Assembly (NCBI GenBank): GCA_951799405.1
Contig: OX637344.1
Location: 14,570,001-14,634,000, forward strand
Reading direction: 5' to 3'
Length of the DNA: 64,000 nt
Source: Agapetus fuscipes
Lineage: Eukaryota > Arthropoda > Insecta > Trichoptera > Glossosomatidae
The notes beneath the pieces were generated by a model. The model saw only the letters and a list, made by a program, of their open reading frames with translations. It ran no database searches and had not been told where the DNA came from. Of this stretch, positions 1 through 9,391 are shown piece by piece. Position 1 is the stretch's first letter; each line of letters starts with the position of its first letter. The position numbers were made by a program, and so were the translations under genes.

Positions 1-655
1 GGTACGTACGCAGATGCTCTTTCATCTCTTCAACATTCATCACTTTATTCATACATACTTTAGGCCCGGTATATTGAACTGTAGTAATATTTTAGTTAAC
101 TATTACTTGAACTTTCATTCAAAATACTCAATCTCGAGTTAACTAAAACCGAACATTACCGAAGTATGAGGCCACGCCCCTAAATCTTGGAAATAATTAA
201 AATGCCATTCAAAAGCTTTAAAACAAACAACTATTCATAAAAATCATATGCCTAACCTTCATTAAGCTAGAAAACGAGACAAAAAATGTTCAGTTTGCAA
301 CAGTTTTGATGTATCCTTACATTAAAAAAGAACAGCTGCTGTCAGTGAAGCGCCGCCATCTTGAAAATCGAAAGTTAAAGTTACTAAATATTTACTGGCG
401 AAATTCGGTGAGTGAAATATTATGATGATTTAACTAAAATGGCATTTTAGTTAACTTTACGATACTTCAAAATACCGGGCCTAATTCACACTCTGTAAGT
501 TAACTTCTTTCGCAATCTCACCTATTTGGTCTATCCATTTCTTCCTCGGTCTTCCCCTTCCACGCTTTCTCTGACATTTCCTCCGTACACTTTATTCTTT
601 AGTCGTTCATCAAGATCCATTATTTCAAGATGTCGGAATCATCTCATTGTGTTTT
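1..655 (-). pseudogene. LINE-beta C-terminal remnant, split by a MITE
   Basis: On the minus strand, 484-650 followed by 1-60 is colinear with the C-terminal reading of other RTE-like LINE copies in the window (for example 23086-23430): a glycine/arginine/proline-rich GRGRPRK-like stretch, then a W-D-Q-I type motif, then the M-K-K-V-M motif. The coding stretch is interrupted at 61-483 by an unrelated inverted-repeat element. It is a non-functional fragment and its 3' end lies outside the window. Confidence 0.7.
61..483. mobile_element. MITE-1, TA-flanked
   Basis: Terminal inverted repeats TAGGCCCGGTATATTGAA (left) and TAGGCCCGGTATTTTGAA (right, reverse complement) match at 17 of 18 positions. 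A subterminal AGTTAACTAAAA-type block is also inverted. TA is present at both ends, consistent with a mariner-like TA target. There is no coding capacity. It interrupts a LINE-beta remnant. Confidence 0.75.
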
Positions 656-719
656 TTCAATAAATAAAAAATAATTAAAAAAACCGTAAATAAAGTACGG
701 AAATTACTATTTACTTTAA

Positions 720-915
720 AGAGGTTTTACATAGCTCCTGAGATAACTCAGGAGTCAGGAGACGTGTCTCTTCTACAAAGAAGAACCACGAACACGTCTC
801 CCGAGGACGTCGGATATGACTCCGACGAAACGTAGAGAAAATCGTTCTTCTCTTTTGCACGGTCAGTAAAATTCGTTTTTTTCATTCTTTAAAATGTCTA
901 ACTACCGTAATCATA
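720..915 (+). repeat. Penelope-like short element with hammerhead-like core
   Basis: Shares a long block with 34672-34805 (minus) and 34950-35090 (plus): a GAAGAA stretch, the core at 801-833, then AGAGAAAATCGTTCTT and a CGGTCAGTAA block ending near TTTTTTCATTC. The core reads CCGAGGA, C, stem GTCGGA, loop, stem TCCGAC, GAAACGT. This resembles hammerhead ribozyme architecture but has one extra base before the stem. Confidence 0.5.
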
Positions 916-923
916 ATTAAAAA

Positions 924-1577
924 TATTAATTAAATAAAACGCAGTTAGAATTCACTTTTATATTCTTTAACTTTGTCAAACGTTTTCGCCTAAAAAGGCA
1001 TCATCAGGACAATGGCAAATCCTTTGTCATTGTCTTCTTTTACAGATTTGTCATTGTCCTGATGATGCCTTTTTAGGCGAAAACGTTTGACAAAGTTAAA
1101 GAATATAAACGACGTTAGCCATGTTGAAAGCACCGGTTCCCATAGATCACCGAAGTTAAGCAACATTGGGCGCGGACAGTACTTGGATGGGTGACCGCTC
1201 AGGTACACCGCGTGTCGTTGGCATCTTGGACCGGTCCGTAGTCCGTAGTGGCAACACTTCGGACTCGTAAATGGAAGGTTGTGGATTGGATCCCGGCGGA
1301 GCACAAAAAATATACCATTTATATTACGAATGTGCTCTTCGCTGAGTTGAAAAATTCATAAACCTTTACCAAAGACCGGTCACTGAAAGGTCCATCCAAC
1401 CTTACAACAACTGGGTCTTGCTTGAGAATTGGCGCTTTCTACAGCGACGACCAAGCTCGCAGAGGGCCCTTGAGGTGTGATACACACAAAAACAGCGCTC
1501 ACCAAATAAATCATCCTAATATTATTATTATATTATACAAGTGAATTTAAACTGCGTTTTATTTAATTAATATACAA
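924..1577. repeat. Palindromic element split by a 5S-tRNA SINE
   Basis: The block 927-1013 reappears inverted at 1051-1107 and, after the SINE at 1109-1535, at 1536-1577 (AAACTGCGTTTTATTTAATT is the inverse of the left flank). Arms are near-perfect over about 55 bp around the centre, and each carries the core CTGATGA, T, GCCT, TTTT, AGGC, GAAA (1059-1085 plus; 981-1008 minus). Confidence 0.7.
1109..1540 (+). mobile_element. 5S-tRNA chimeric SINE (5S-C)
   Basis: About 115 bp (1109-1222) resemble 5S rRNA: ATCACCGAAGTTAAGCAAC in the A-box region, then CTTGGATGGGTGACCGC in the C-box region, then CGCGTGTCGTTGG at the 3' end. Directly downstream (1228-1303) is a tRNA-like module (CCGTAGT...GGATCCCGGCGGAGCA). 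A SINE-C body follows (CTCTTCGCTGAGTTGAAAAA, CTTGAGAATTGGCGC, GCGCTCACCAAATAAATC). A pol III internal promoter would lie in the 5S and tRNA modules. It is inserted in a palindrome arm. Confidence 0.85.
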
Positions 1578-1973
1578 TGGACTTTCACTGTGTAAACCAC
1601 CAAACCCTTAAAAATGTAATTTAAAATCTTTAACATATTTAGAAATTACTGAATGGCAATGTTCCTATCAATTGTAGTTTTTCCGGATGTGCAGATTTTT
1701 GGTTTCTCCGGAGGTGGAACCGGAAGCGAGTTTCCGAGCGACCGCCGCGACGCCGGAAGCTTTTAGCATTAATAAAAACCCACAGCACACTTACCCCCCC
1801 TGCCTCAGGCTAGGGACTTCCCCAGAAGGAAAAAACATGCTATCAATCATCGCGGTTATCTGTGGCAAATAAACTATGGAACCAAGAACGCAAAAAATAT
1901 CTCCGAACTCACACAAAGTTCATTTATTCTTGTAGTTTTTATTGTAAAACTTTGCAATTTTTGAAGAGCAGTG
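1578..1973. other. No gene recognised
   Basis: Unique-looking sequence with a locally GC-rich stretch at 1690-1830. A 61-codon ORF here has no recognisable domain. I see no repeat family or RNA gene. Confidence 0.5.
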
Positions 1974-2283
1974 CGGTCGATAGCTCAGTGGTAGAGTGCT
2001 TGCATTCCATGCCGAGAGCTAGGTTTTGAATCACACCGAGAGTGTCAGGAATGATTTCCCGTTTCGGTGTTTATTTCAAAGCCCCAAAATGAAACACCGG
2101 CTAAGCGGCGAATAAGAAATGAGTATCAGCGCTGTCGGGAGATGGGAAAACCCTCACTTCAGCTTCAAGTGTAAGGCCGGTAAGGTACCCATAACAATAA
2201 ATAGGACCCGAATCGCCACATGCGACCTCTTTGGGGATAACGCGGGCAAGAAATTACAGTATATGTGTTGCTTAGTTTCGTTT
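1974..2283 (+). mobile_element. SINE-A copy
   Basis: tRNA-like head (GATAGCTCAGTGGTAGAGTG, box A; B-box region GGTTTTGAATC, degenerate). The body is conserved in some 25 window copies: GTGTCAGGAATGATTTCCCG, the CACTTCAGCTTCAAGTG inverted block, CGCCACATGCGACC, and the tail GCAAGAAATTACAGTATATG. Confidence 0.85.
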
Positions 2284-2324
2284 AACATCATCGTCATAAT
2301 AATACACACTAAAATTGATGTTTC

Positions 2325-2455
2325 AAATGGGATCGAGAGCTTCAAGAAGGGAATGAAGACCCACTTCTTCACCGCCGCGTCAAGCCTGAAAGCGCCCTTG
2401 CAGTGACAGTAGTCACGAAACGGCGCTATACAAATCATCATCATCATCATCATTA
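2325..2455 (+). mobile_element. CR1/L2-like LINE 3' end with (CAT)n tail
   Basis: The sequence reads like the end of a CR1/L2-type ORF or SINE tail (K-T-H-F-F motif), then CACGAAACGGCGCTATACAAAT followed by ATC repeats. The same 3' block appears on the other strand at 23600-23640 and 26088-26120. It is strongly 5' truncated. Confidence 0.6.
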
Positions 2456-2744
2456 AATTCAACTCCTTGTCTTCCCACAGACCCTTCTTACATGGACCAT
2501 GGAGAATCGTCATCAATATGTTCATTACTCTGGCGCTGTTCAGCCAGAACCGACCAAGTGCATCCAGCCCTGACAGCACGTGACAGCACGCGGCTGACAC
2601 GTGGCAAGCTCGCACGTGAGATGAGGGAGGGGCGCATCTAGATGTCTCATACGTCCACACCGCAAAAGGCTGAATAATTCAATACTTATTTTGAGTAAAA
2701 AAAAAAATGAGTGAAAAAATTCAACACTTAGGTACTACAACCCT
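2456..2744. other. Unassigned
   Basis: Moderately GC-rich stretch with a duplicated GTGACAGCAC motif near 2570-2590 and an A-tract at 2699-2707. No family recognised. Confidence 0.4.
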
Positions 2745-3021
2745 AGTCCGGTCGACAGCTTAGTTGGTAGAGTGCTTGCATTCCATGCCGTGAGCTTGGG
2801 TTCGAATACCACCGAGCGTGTCAGAAATGATTTCCCATTTCGCAGTTTATTTCAATATATATCAAAATATCGGCAAGGTTTACTCAGCCTTCAAGAAATG
2901 AGTACCAGCCCCTTAGGGAGCTGGGGAGCCGCCTCTTGAACTAAAGCGGTTGGCGTGAGGCCGGTCCCCTTAACTAAAAAATAAATAGATTCCACTCGAC
3001 ACACGCGAAACCCTTCGGGAG
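2745..3021 (+). mobile_element. SINE-A copy, 3' truncated
   Basis: tRNA-like head with GTTCGAATACC at the B box, and the SINE-A body to the CGAAACCCTTCGGGA block. It breaks off at 3021 and joins a reversed SINE-B head (GGTCAAAGTT...). Confidence 0.8.
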
Positions 3022-3125
3022 GGTCAAAGTTATGGTCAAATGAACCAGGCGGGGATCGAACCAACGTTACTCTATTCCAAATACGCTAGAAAGATCAGCC
3101 CACTTGGCCTCCTCGGCTATAACAC
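3022..3125 (-). mobile_element. SINE-B-type tRNA head fragment
   Basis: On the minus strand this carries a GGTTCGATCCCCGCC B box and a tRNA-like fold also seen at 15235-15330. The AT-rich palindrome typical of SINE-B is missing. Confidence 0.55.
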
Positions 3126-3340
3126 CGATTTCTTGCTGCGTTATCCTCATGGTTCTTGTCTTGTCAATTTTGTAACAGTGTTCTCCTAAAAATGACGTAA
3201 GCAAGTCGAAAGTACTTGAGGTGAAATAAATGCTCAACTTGTGAAAATAAAACTCTGTGTTTTTTTTTTTAATTTTGTTATACTCTCTCATAGAAATGAA
3301 TTTTTACTGTCTTAATAGAAAAACACTCGAAAGTATAACT
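3126..3340. repeat. Unclassified repeat, also at 21735-21885
   Basis: Shares CTTGTCAATTTTGTAACAGT, AAAATGACGTA, and AACTTGTGAAAATAAAA with 21735-21885 in the same orientation. There is no tRNA head or terminal repeat to classify it. Confidence 0.5.
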
Positions 3341-3364
3341 ATTGAAGACGCAACTCGCAACTAA

Positions 3365-3686
3365 CGCAACTAAGCTACACATATAGTGTAATTTCTTACC
3401 GCGTTATCCCCGAAGGGGTCGCATGTGGCGAATTGAACCTATCTATTTTTACAGATAACCTTACGCCAACCACTTCAGTTGAAGTGGGGGTATCCCAGCT
3501 CCCGAGGGGGGTGGTACCTACTCATTTCTTGTGAAGGCTGAGTAAACCTTGCCGGTATTTTTATTATGGGGTTTGAAATAAACACCGAAATAGAAAATCA
3601 TTCTTGACACCCTCCTCGGTGGGATTCGGACCCGAGCTCACGGGGTAAAATGCAAGCACTCTACCAACTGAGCTATCGACCGGACC
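3365..3686 (-). mobile_element. SINE-A copy
   Basis: Near full length on the minus strand: tRNA head at 3610-3686 (GAGCTATCGACCGGACC reversed), body, and the tail at 3370-3410 (ACACATATAGTGTAATTTCTT reversed). Confidence 0.85.
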
Positions 3687-3689
3687 AAA

Positions 3690-4254
3690 AGAAAAAACTA
3701 CTTTTGTGTCTGTCACGAAATTTTGTCCCATATCATTCTAGTAACTACATATTTCAATAGGTATAATAAATTTTGTAGTAAATACTACGGGCTTTAAAAA
3801 AATGTAATCAAAACCTCGCACACAAATTTAATGAATTCTGTTGACAAAAGAAGCGATAATGAAAAATAAAAAACGATAATGAAAATTTCCCCGAATTCAG
3901 GGAAAATAATTTACGTCGTACGCGTGTGTGTAAACAGCGATCATCAAACGTCAAATGACTTCCCGCGATTGCCAAGACAAACAATAAAAAAGAATGCGTC
4001 AGTGTTGGCATCGCCCCTGATAACTTTTTCCCGACACGTGGCGGAAAATTATTTTATCACTGTTATTTTTTGACCGCACGCCACACCGTACAAAATTACT
4101 GGGTATTTTTTTCTATTACAAATTAAATTAACTTTAATGGAAGAAAAACATGATAAAGTCGGAACCGAGCGTAAAAAAAAACATTTCGGGCAATCACAGG
4201 TCTTTGTGGCTAGGATCCTCAGCAACCTACAACAGAATATCAGTTGGCTTCTAT
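3690..4254. other. No gene recognised
   Basis: AT-rich with several short chance ORFs on both strands. No repeat family match within the window and no RNA gene. Confidence 0.5.
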
Positions 4255-4400
4255 TCTAACCACACAGGTCTATATATAATCTATAATCTAAGTTGCAAAG
4301 ATATATTAACATTTAGGTAAATCTTGTATCAAATGCATGCCCACAAACAAACACGTGTAGTTCGCGCTTACAAATGCTGAATGTGTACTTACAAATAACA
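4255..4400 (-). mobile_element. alphaT fragment (LINE-alpha tail unit)
   Basis: Minus-strand 3' portion: TATAATCTATAATCTAAGTT, TGCATGCCCACAAACAAACA, GTTCGCGCTTACAAATGCTG. It breaks off around 4400 before reaching the usual 5' end. Confidence 0.75.
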
Positions 4401-4519
4401 TCAGACAGCAGACCGACATTTTGTCCTAAAATGCCAAAAACCTGCAATTTCTCATTCGAATCTCCACAAAATATTTCATCTTCTAGTGTCCTGTATCTCC
4501 CTAACTAGAATCTATTTAG

Positions 4520-4650
4520 AAAATCTACTACACTGTCTCACCACAATCCTTCAACACCCTCTATCTTTTGCAGCTTCAGTCTATGGTCCAATGACACCTA
4601 TAACTTCAGCGTCATGTGTATTATTTTTCACTTATTTACTTTCTTGGTGT
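4520..4650. repeat. Long direct repeat left of LINE-alpha
   Basis: Matches 7325-7450 downstream of LINE-alpha, sharing GTCTCACCAC, GGTCCAATGACAC, CTTCAGCGTCATGTGTA and CACTTATTTACTTT. The LINE therefore sits between two ~120-bp direct repeats, far longer than a normal LINE target duplication. Confidence 0.7.
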
Positions 4651-4652
4651 CA

Positions 4653-6943
4653 CTAAGACTGAGAGGAGCCGTAAGAGATATCCATGTCTATCGTGGGCCT
4701 GAAATAGGCAGTGACCACTATCTCTTATGCGCTAAAATAATGATTGGAGAAGTAAGAAAGAAGAAACGTAAGAAGAAAGTAAGAAAGCCAAGAATAAAAG
4801 TAGAAAGTCTGAGTGATGAAAACGTGAAAGAGAAGTATAAATCAGAAATACAAAAAAAAATAAGTGTGAATGAACTTGAAAAGAATGTGAATGAAAAAGA
4901 TATTGAAAACATGTGGAAGTATATGAAAGAAGGAATGATTGAGTGTGCTCGAAAAGTATGTGGAGAAACGAAAGGTGGAAGATTGAAAGGAGATGCCTGG
5001 TGGAATGGTAAAGTAAAAGAGGCTGTGACAGTGAAGAAAAAATGTTACAAAAAGTGGCTGAATGACAGGAATGAAAGAAAGTTAGAAGATGAATATAAGA
5101 TAGCCAAGCGAATGGCGAAGAATGTAATTTATGAAAGCAAAGCGAATGAACAGCGAAAGATTGATGAAAAAATGAACAGAAATTTCACCGACAGTAGGAA
5201 GGAATTCTGGAGGTGGGTCAGTGCCAATAGGAATAAAGATTCTGCATTGACCACCCCAGGAATCAAAAGCGCTGTCGGTGAGATGGTATGGGAGAATGAT
5301 GAAGTATGTAAGAGATGGAAGGAATATTTTGAAGGGATTTTTGGTCGGGGCGAAAGAATTTTGTTTAGAAAAATGACAGAAGAGAATGAATTTAGGATTT
5401 TGAAAGAAGAAATAAAAGTATCTATTGAATGTTTGAAGAATGGAAAGTCTGCTGGGTTTTTGGAATAAATGGTGAAATGTTGAAAGCAGGTGGTGAATGT
5501 GTTGTAGAATGGATGTATGAACTATGTAAACTTTGTGTAAATGCAGGAGTGGTACCGATGGACTGGAGGAAAGCAGTCATTGTTCCTATTTACAAAGGTA
5601 AAGGGGACAAAAAAGACTGTCAGAACTTCAGACCAATCAGTCTACTCAGTATACCAGGGAAAGTCTTCTGTAAGGTTATTATTAAGAATGTGATTCTGAC
5701 TACTAGTGAAAGGATTTCCGATATACAGTCCGGTTTTATGGCCGGTAGAGGCTGTATTGATCAGATTTTTACTCTACGACAACTTGTTGAAAAACAACTG
5801 TCGGTGAGGGGAAAGCTGTTTACAGCCTTTGTGGATCTGGAAAAGGCTTTTGACTCAGTAGACAGAGGTATGTTGTGGGATGTTTTGAAAGCATATGGAG
5901 TGAATGGGGCTCTCTTGAATGCAGTACATGCTAACTATGAAAATAGTATGGCATGTGTTCGTATTGATGATGAGTATAGTGAATGGTTTGAAGTTTTTAA
6001 GGGTGTAAGGCAAGGATGTGTGATGAGCCCATGGCTATTTAACATAGTCATGGACAAGTGTGTTCGAGATGCTAGACTTAATGATTGTGGATTAATGATA
6101 GGAGAGAGCAAAGTGAGTGTTCTACTGTATGCGGATGATGCAGTTCTTGTATCTGATTCAGCAGTAGAATTACAAACAATGCTCTCTAGATTGAACGAAG
6201 CTCTGCTAGGTAATTATTTGAAATTGAATGCAAGTAAGACGAAAGTTTTGATTTTTGAAAGAAATGAAGAAAATACGAACTATGAATTTAGAATAAACGG
6301 AATGAATGTTGATGTGGTAAATGAGTTTGTATACTTGGGAAGTAAGTTTGAAAAATATGGAAGAATGACAGGTGAACTTGAAAGAAGAGTAATGAAGGGC
6401 AGGTGTGTACTGGGTGCCACAGCTTGTATCGCCAAAAATCAAAGCATATCTAAAAATGCTCGATTGGCGGTACACAGTGGCATACTTTTACCCACCTTGA
6501 TGTATGGAAGCGAAGCCTGGACGGTGAATGAAAGTGAAATTAGCAAAGTCCATACTGTTGAAATGGCCTTTCTAAGAAGTATGATTGGGAAAAAACGGAG
6601 TGACAGGGTGAGGAATGATTTTGTAAGAGAAGAATGTGGTGCAAGAGAAAGTGTGAAAGTGAAGATTAAAAGAAGTTTGTTAAGATGGTTTGGGCATATG
6701 GAGAGAATGAATGAGGAAAGACTGACGAAGAAAGTATATGTTGGTAGAATAGATGGATGTCGTGGTAGAGGAAGACCGAGAAAGGTATGGATGGACCAAA
6801 TATCCGAAATTGCGAATGAATGGAATATCCAGAGTCATAATAAAAGAAGAGCTTGTATGAAGAAGGTTATGACTCTGGAGGAAATGAAAGAAGTATGTAA
6901 GGATAGAAATAAATGGCGGTTGATCTGTAATGTTGGCGGCTAG
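4653..6943 (+). pseudogene. LINE-alpha endonuclease end, RT and C-terminal domain (frameshifted)
   Basis: Two overlapping frames make one protein. The first (to 5468) carries the endonuclease end GSDHYLL and a lysine-rich linker, then stops after KNGKSAGF. The second (from 5429, 504 residues) resumes with GINGEMLKAGG. One base lost near 5455-5462 explains the break. In the second frame: FRPISLLSIPGK near residues 67-78, GFMAGRGCIDQ near 102-112, FVDLEKAFDSVD near 134-145 (catalytic Asp), GVRQGCVMSPWLFN near 192-205, YADD at 234-237 (catalytic Asp pair), and EFVYLGSKF. The C-terminal part has SLLRWFGHMERMNEERLTKK, GRGRPRKVWMDQI and ends WRLICNVGG. The role would be target-primed reverse transcription in the nucleus. 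Only one disabling lesion is visible besides the 5' truncation. Confidence 0.9.
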
Positions 6944-7055
6944 GGTTTATTAAAGTGAAATTTGTTTTATGTTTTAGTTTTTTTTGATGTCCATGACCAT
7001 GTTTATATTATATTATTGTTTATTAATTTTAAAAATGTAATTTGTGATGTTTGTT

Positions 7056-7313
7056 CCTTGACTTATAGGTTGGTATGCGGCTGACCACCCATACTGTAAA
7101 AAAAAAATGGTTCACTTTGCCAATGTCACCCCTGTTTCAGGGAAGGACGGCAAGAGTTGCAGGGCTTATGTTCATTTGAGATTGGGTTTTTATATTGCAG
7201 GTCCACATGCGGCATGTGTTAGCGCGAAATTATACATGTCTGCTTGTGGGAATGCATTTAATATAAATCTTAAATGATATATATCTTTGCAGCTTAGATT
7301 AGATTAGATTAGA
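7056..7313 (+). mobile_element. alphaT unit at the LINE-alpha 3' end
   Basis: Starts TTCCTTGACTTATAGG, contains the hairpin CCCTG-TTT-CAGGG and the palindrome CACATGC-G-GCATGTG, and ends with the TTAGA tandem. This is the reference position tying the dispersed alphaT repeats to LINE-alpha; 13385-13655 and 51772-52028 have the same arrangement. Confidence 0.85.
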
Positions 7314-7324
7314 TATCAGCTTGT

Positions 7325-7500
7325 AGTCTCACCACCATCCTCCAGGGCTCTCTGTCTTGTGCAGCCTCAGTCCATGGTCCAATGACACTTAGGACTTCAG
7401 CGTCATGTGTAATGTAGTCACTTATTTACTTTATCGGTGTCATTTTGTAGTCTCAACAATATCCTCCAGGACTCTTTCTTGTGAATCCACTGACTCTAGC
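7325..7500. repeat. Long direct repeat right of LINE-alpha
   Basis: Second copy of the 4520-4650 block, followed by a partial third copy (GTAGTCTCAACAATATCCTC at 7448). The LINE may have landed in a pre-existing tandem repeat. Confidence 0.65.
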
Positions 7501-7529
7501 TGTATTATTGTACATATAAATTATTTGTG

Positions 7530-7740
7530 TCGTTTTCCTGCGCATGCGCGTGCTGACGTCACGCACGCACGTGTCTGTCACGTGTCGCAGTTATCAAAAC
7601 AATATTCCTCGATTAACACTCCCCTGCAGTTAGCTTTGCTGTACGCTGTGCGCCAATACACTAATGCAGTCTTATCAGCTGTTTGTTACTCCACTGTGGG
7701 ACTTGGTAATAATTTGTAGAGTGCCGTGCCGTAGTTTTTG
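7530..7740. promoter_or_regulatory. CpG-rich island with NRF1-, CRE- and E-box-like motifs
   Basis: GCGCATGCGC (7540-7549, an NRF1-type palindrome) lies 4 bp from TGACGTCA (7554-7561, a perfect CRE), with two CACGTG E-boxes just downstream. This is locally GC-rich in an AT-rich window. No gene start is visible, so promoter function is only a suggestion; a TE promoter remnant is possible. Confidence 0.35.
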
Positions 7741-7854
7741 TCAAAGTTGTACAAAGGCGCTTTCAGCGTTGACGCAGAAAAGAAGTAGATCTTCATTCCC
7801 ACTGTTTGGGATGTTAGAATAGAAAAAAATGTGTTAAATGTATTGATGAAATTA

Positions 7855-8160
7855 GACTAATTTATTTGGTGAGCGTTGTTTTTGTGTGTATCACACCTCG
7901 AAAGCCCTCTGCGAGCTTGGTCGTCGCGTCGTCGCTGTAGAAGGCGACAATTCTCAAGCAAGAGCCAGTTGCTGTAAGGCTTGACGGACCGTTTGATGAA
8001 CGGTCTTTGATAAAGGTTTATGATTTTTTTAATCTAGCGAAGAGCAAATTTTGAAAATGTCAATTGTATATTTTTTGTGCTCCGCCGGGATTTGAACCCA
8101 CAACCTTCCATTTACGAGTTCGAAGTGTTACCACTGGACTACGGACCGCTCAAATGTTGG
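7855..8160 (-). mobile_element. SINE-C copy, full length
   Basis: tRNA-like head at 8085-8160 reversed (B box GGTTCAAATCCCGGC), body with TTCAAAATTTGCTCTTCGCT, and tail TTGGTGAGCGTTGTTTTTGT reversed. No 5S module in front. Confidence 0.85.
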
Positions 8161-8452
8161 TTCAAACATTTAAATAATGGTAGGTTAATTCAATACTTAA
8201 ATAATGTATGTATGGGGAATTTAAATATAGTAGGTAAAATAATTATTTAGTCAGGAAATTTAAATTTGTCAACCACAACATTAATTTTCGATTGACACAT
8301 TTTTATGTCGGTTGATTTTTGGATTGTATTTAAACGAAATTCTAATTGTAATTTTGTTCTTTGCTTGTCGAAATCTATACGGTTCTTTTATTGTCGAATA
8401 TTAGACCAAGACTATATCTAATCATGTCTGGGGGCAGCCGATTCCAGGTGGA
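8161..8452. other. No gene recognised
   Basis: AT-rich, with no family match seen. Confidence 0.45.
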
Positions 8453-8541
8453 AGGTTATGTCGGTGGACATTTTGTCGGTGGACATTTCGTCGGTGGACA
8501 TTTTCTCGGTGGACATTTTGTCAATGGATATTTTGTTGTGC
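8453..8541. repeat. 18-bp tandem repeat
   Basis: Four to five units of TCGGTGGACATTTTG(T/C). All frames stay open because the unit is a multiple of three, giving a GGHFVGGHF-like or SVDILSVDI-like peptide that is a by-product. Related GGAC motifs recur at 35380 and 37880-38110. Confidence 0.8.
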
Positions 8542-9118
8542 CATACTGTAAAAAATGGTTCACTTTGCCAATGTCACCCCTGTTTCAGAGAAGGTCGGCA
8601 AGAGTTGCAGGTCTTATGTTCATTTGAGATTGGGTTTTTATATTGTATGTCCACATGCGGCATGTGTGAGCTCGAAATTATGCGTGTCTGCTTGATGAAC
8701 GAGTGTGGTATAAAAGAGAATGTGAGAATGAAAGTACAAAAAAGTACGATGAGATGGTTCGGACAGAATGGATGATGAACGACTAACGAAGAAAGTATAC
8801 AAAGGAAATGTCAGAGGAAAGCGCGGAAGGGGAAGGCCGAGGAAAGAATGGTTAGACCAAATAGGTGAGATTGCGAAAGAATGGAACCTGCAGAGTGAGA
8901 ATAAGAGAAGAGTATGTATGAAAAAGGTGATGAATATTGAGGAAATGAAAGTGGTTTGATAGGACAGAAAAAAGTGGAGGCGCATCTGCGGAGGTACCGG
9001 CCACCCCTAGTGGAACGGCGGCAGGATACAGTACAGTACAGCTTGTGGGAATGCATTTAATATGAATCTCAAATGATACATATTTTTGCAGCTTAGATTT
9101 AGATTTATATTAGACACA
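8535..9118 (+). mobile_element. alphaT copy split by LINE-beta
   Basis: The alphaT sequence runs 8540-8694, stops at GTGTCTGCTTG, and resumes exactly at 9041 with GCTTGTGGGAATGC to the tail at 9118. GCTTG is duplicated on both sides of the insert. Confidence 0.85.
8695..9040 (+). pseudogene. LINE-beta 3' end, 346 bp insertion
   Basis: Encodes the C-terminal end of an RTE-like LINE in two frames: STMRWFG, then after a frameshift DERLTKKVYKGN, GRGRPRKEWLDQI, and WRRICGGTGHP ending in TAG. The 3' UTR is only some 35 bp and ends ACAGTACAGTACA. The 5-bp target duplication GCTTG (8690-8694, 9041-9045) marks a 5'-truncated retroposition. Confidence 0.85.
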
Positions 9119-9391
9119 GTGGCAGAGTTTGCCGCTATGGGGGACGCGTAGGGCCAGCTATTTGTGCCCGTCTGGCACTGCCTAACCACCGCGCGCTACC
9201 TATGCACGTGCCTGATCATCCAGATATCATCTGCCGTGTAATGGCCGGCACGCAACCAGCGGCGATCACGGTCAGATTACATTGTGTCATGTGAATCCGT
9301 ACAAAATAAACCTCTCGCTTTATTGTTTGTCATATTCTATGTCTTTATTATCCACCCCACGTTGGTCGAAAACAATATCGGTCCATAGCAT
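9119..9391 (+). mobile_element. Possible LTR 3' end (low certainty)
   Basis: A GC-balanced stretch leads to AATAAACCTCTCGCTTTATT and TATTCTATGTCTTTATTATC, then CACCCCACGTTGGTCGAAA. This resembles the end of an LTR with polyadenylation signal followed by a tRNA primer-binding-site-like region. The last ~55 bp recur at 9556-9610. No gag or pol is seen. Confidence 0.35.

Larger units (their letters stand above)
4652..7313 (+). mobile_element. LINE-alpha, RTE-like non-LTR retrotransposon
   Basis: The element starts inside the endonuclease domain: the first recognisable motif is the domain's C-terminal GSDHYLL. It continues through a reverse transcriptase and a long C-terminal region to a stop at 6943. 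A ~110-bp AT-rich 3' UTR follows, then the alphaT unit (7056-7313), ending in TTAGATTAGATTAGATTAGA. A short 3' UTR ending in a tandem microsatellite, absence of RNase H, and the WFGH...GRGRPRK C-terminus fit RTE-like clades. The 5' half is missing, so it cannot mobilise itself. Single-copy-like spans around it suggest a fairly recent insertion. Confidence 0.85.

Noticed and set aside
801..833. Canonical hammerhead ribozyme
   Set aside because: An extra base lies between CYGANGA and stem II in every copy, and helix III/cleavage site cannot be assigned by eye; reported only as hammerhead-like.
1109..1222. 5S rRNA gene
   Set aside because: The 5S-like module is always joined to a tRNA-like module and SINE body, has mutations, and lacks the T-run terminator expected right after the gene.
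4614..4652. ATG at 4614 as start of the LINE-alpha protein
   Set aside because: The bases 4614-4650 belong to the flanking direct repeat; the element starts inside the endonuclease domain, so this is a fortuitous start.
8361..8775. ORFs with GGHFVGGHF or SVDILSVDI repeats
   Set aside because: By-products of an 18-bp tandem repeat, continuing into alphaT and LINE-beta.
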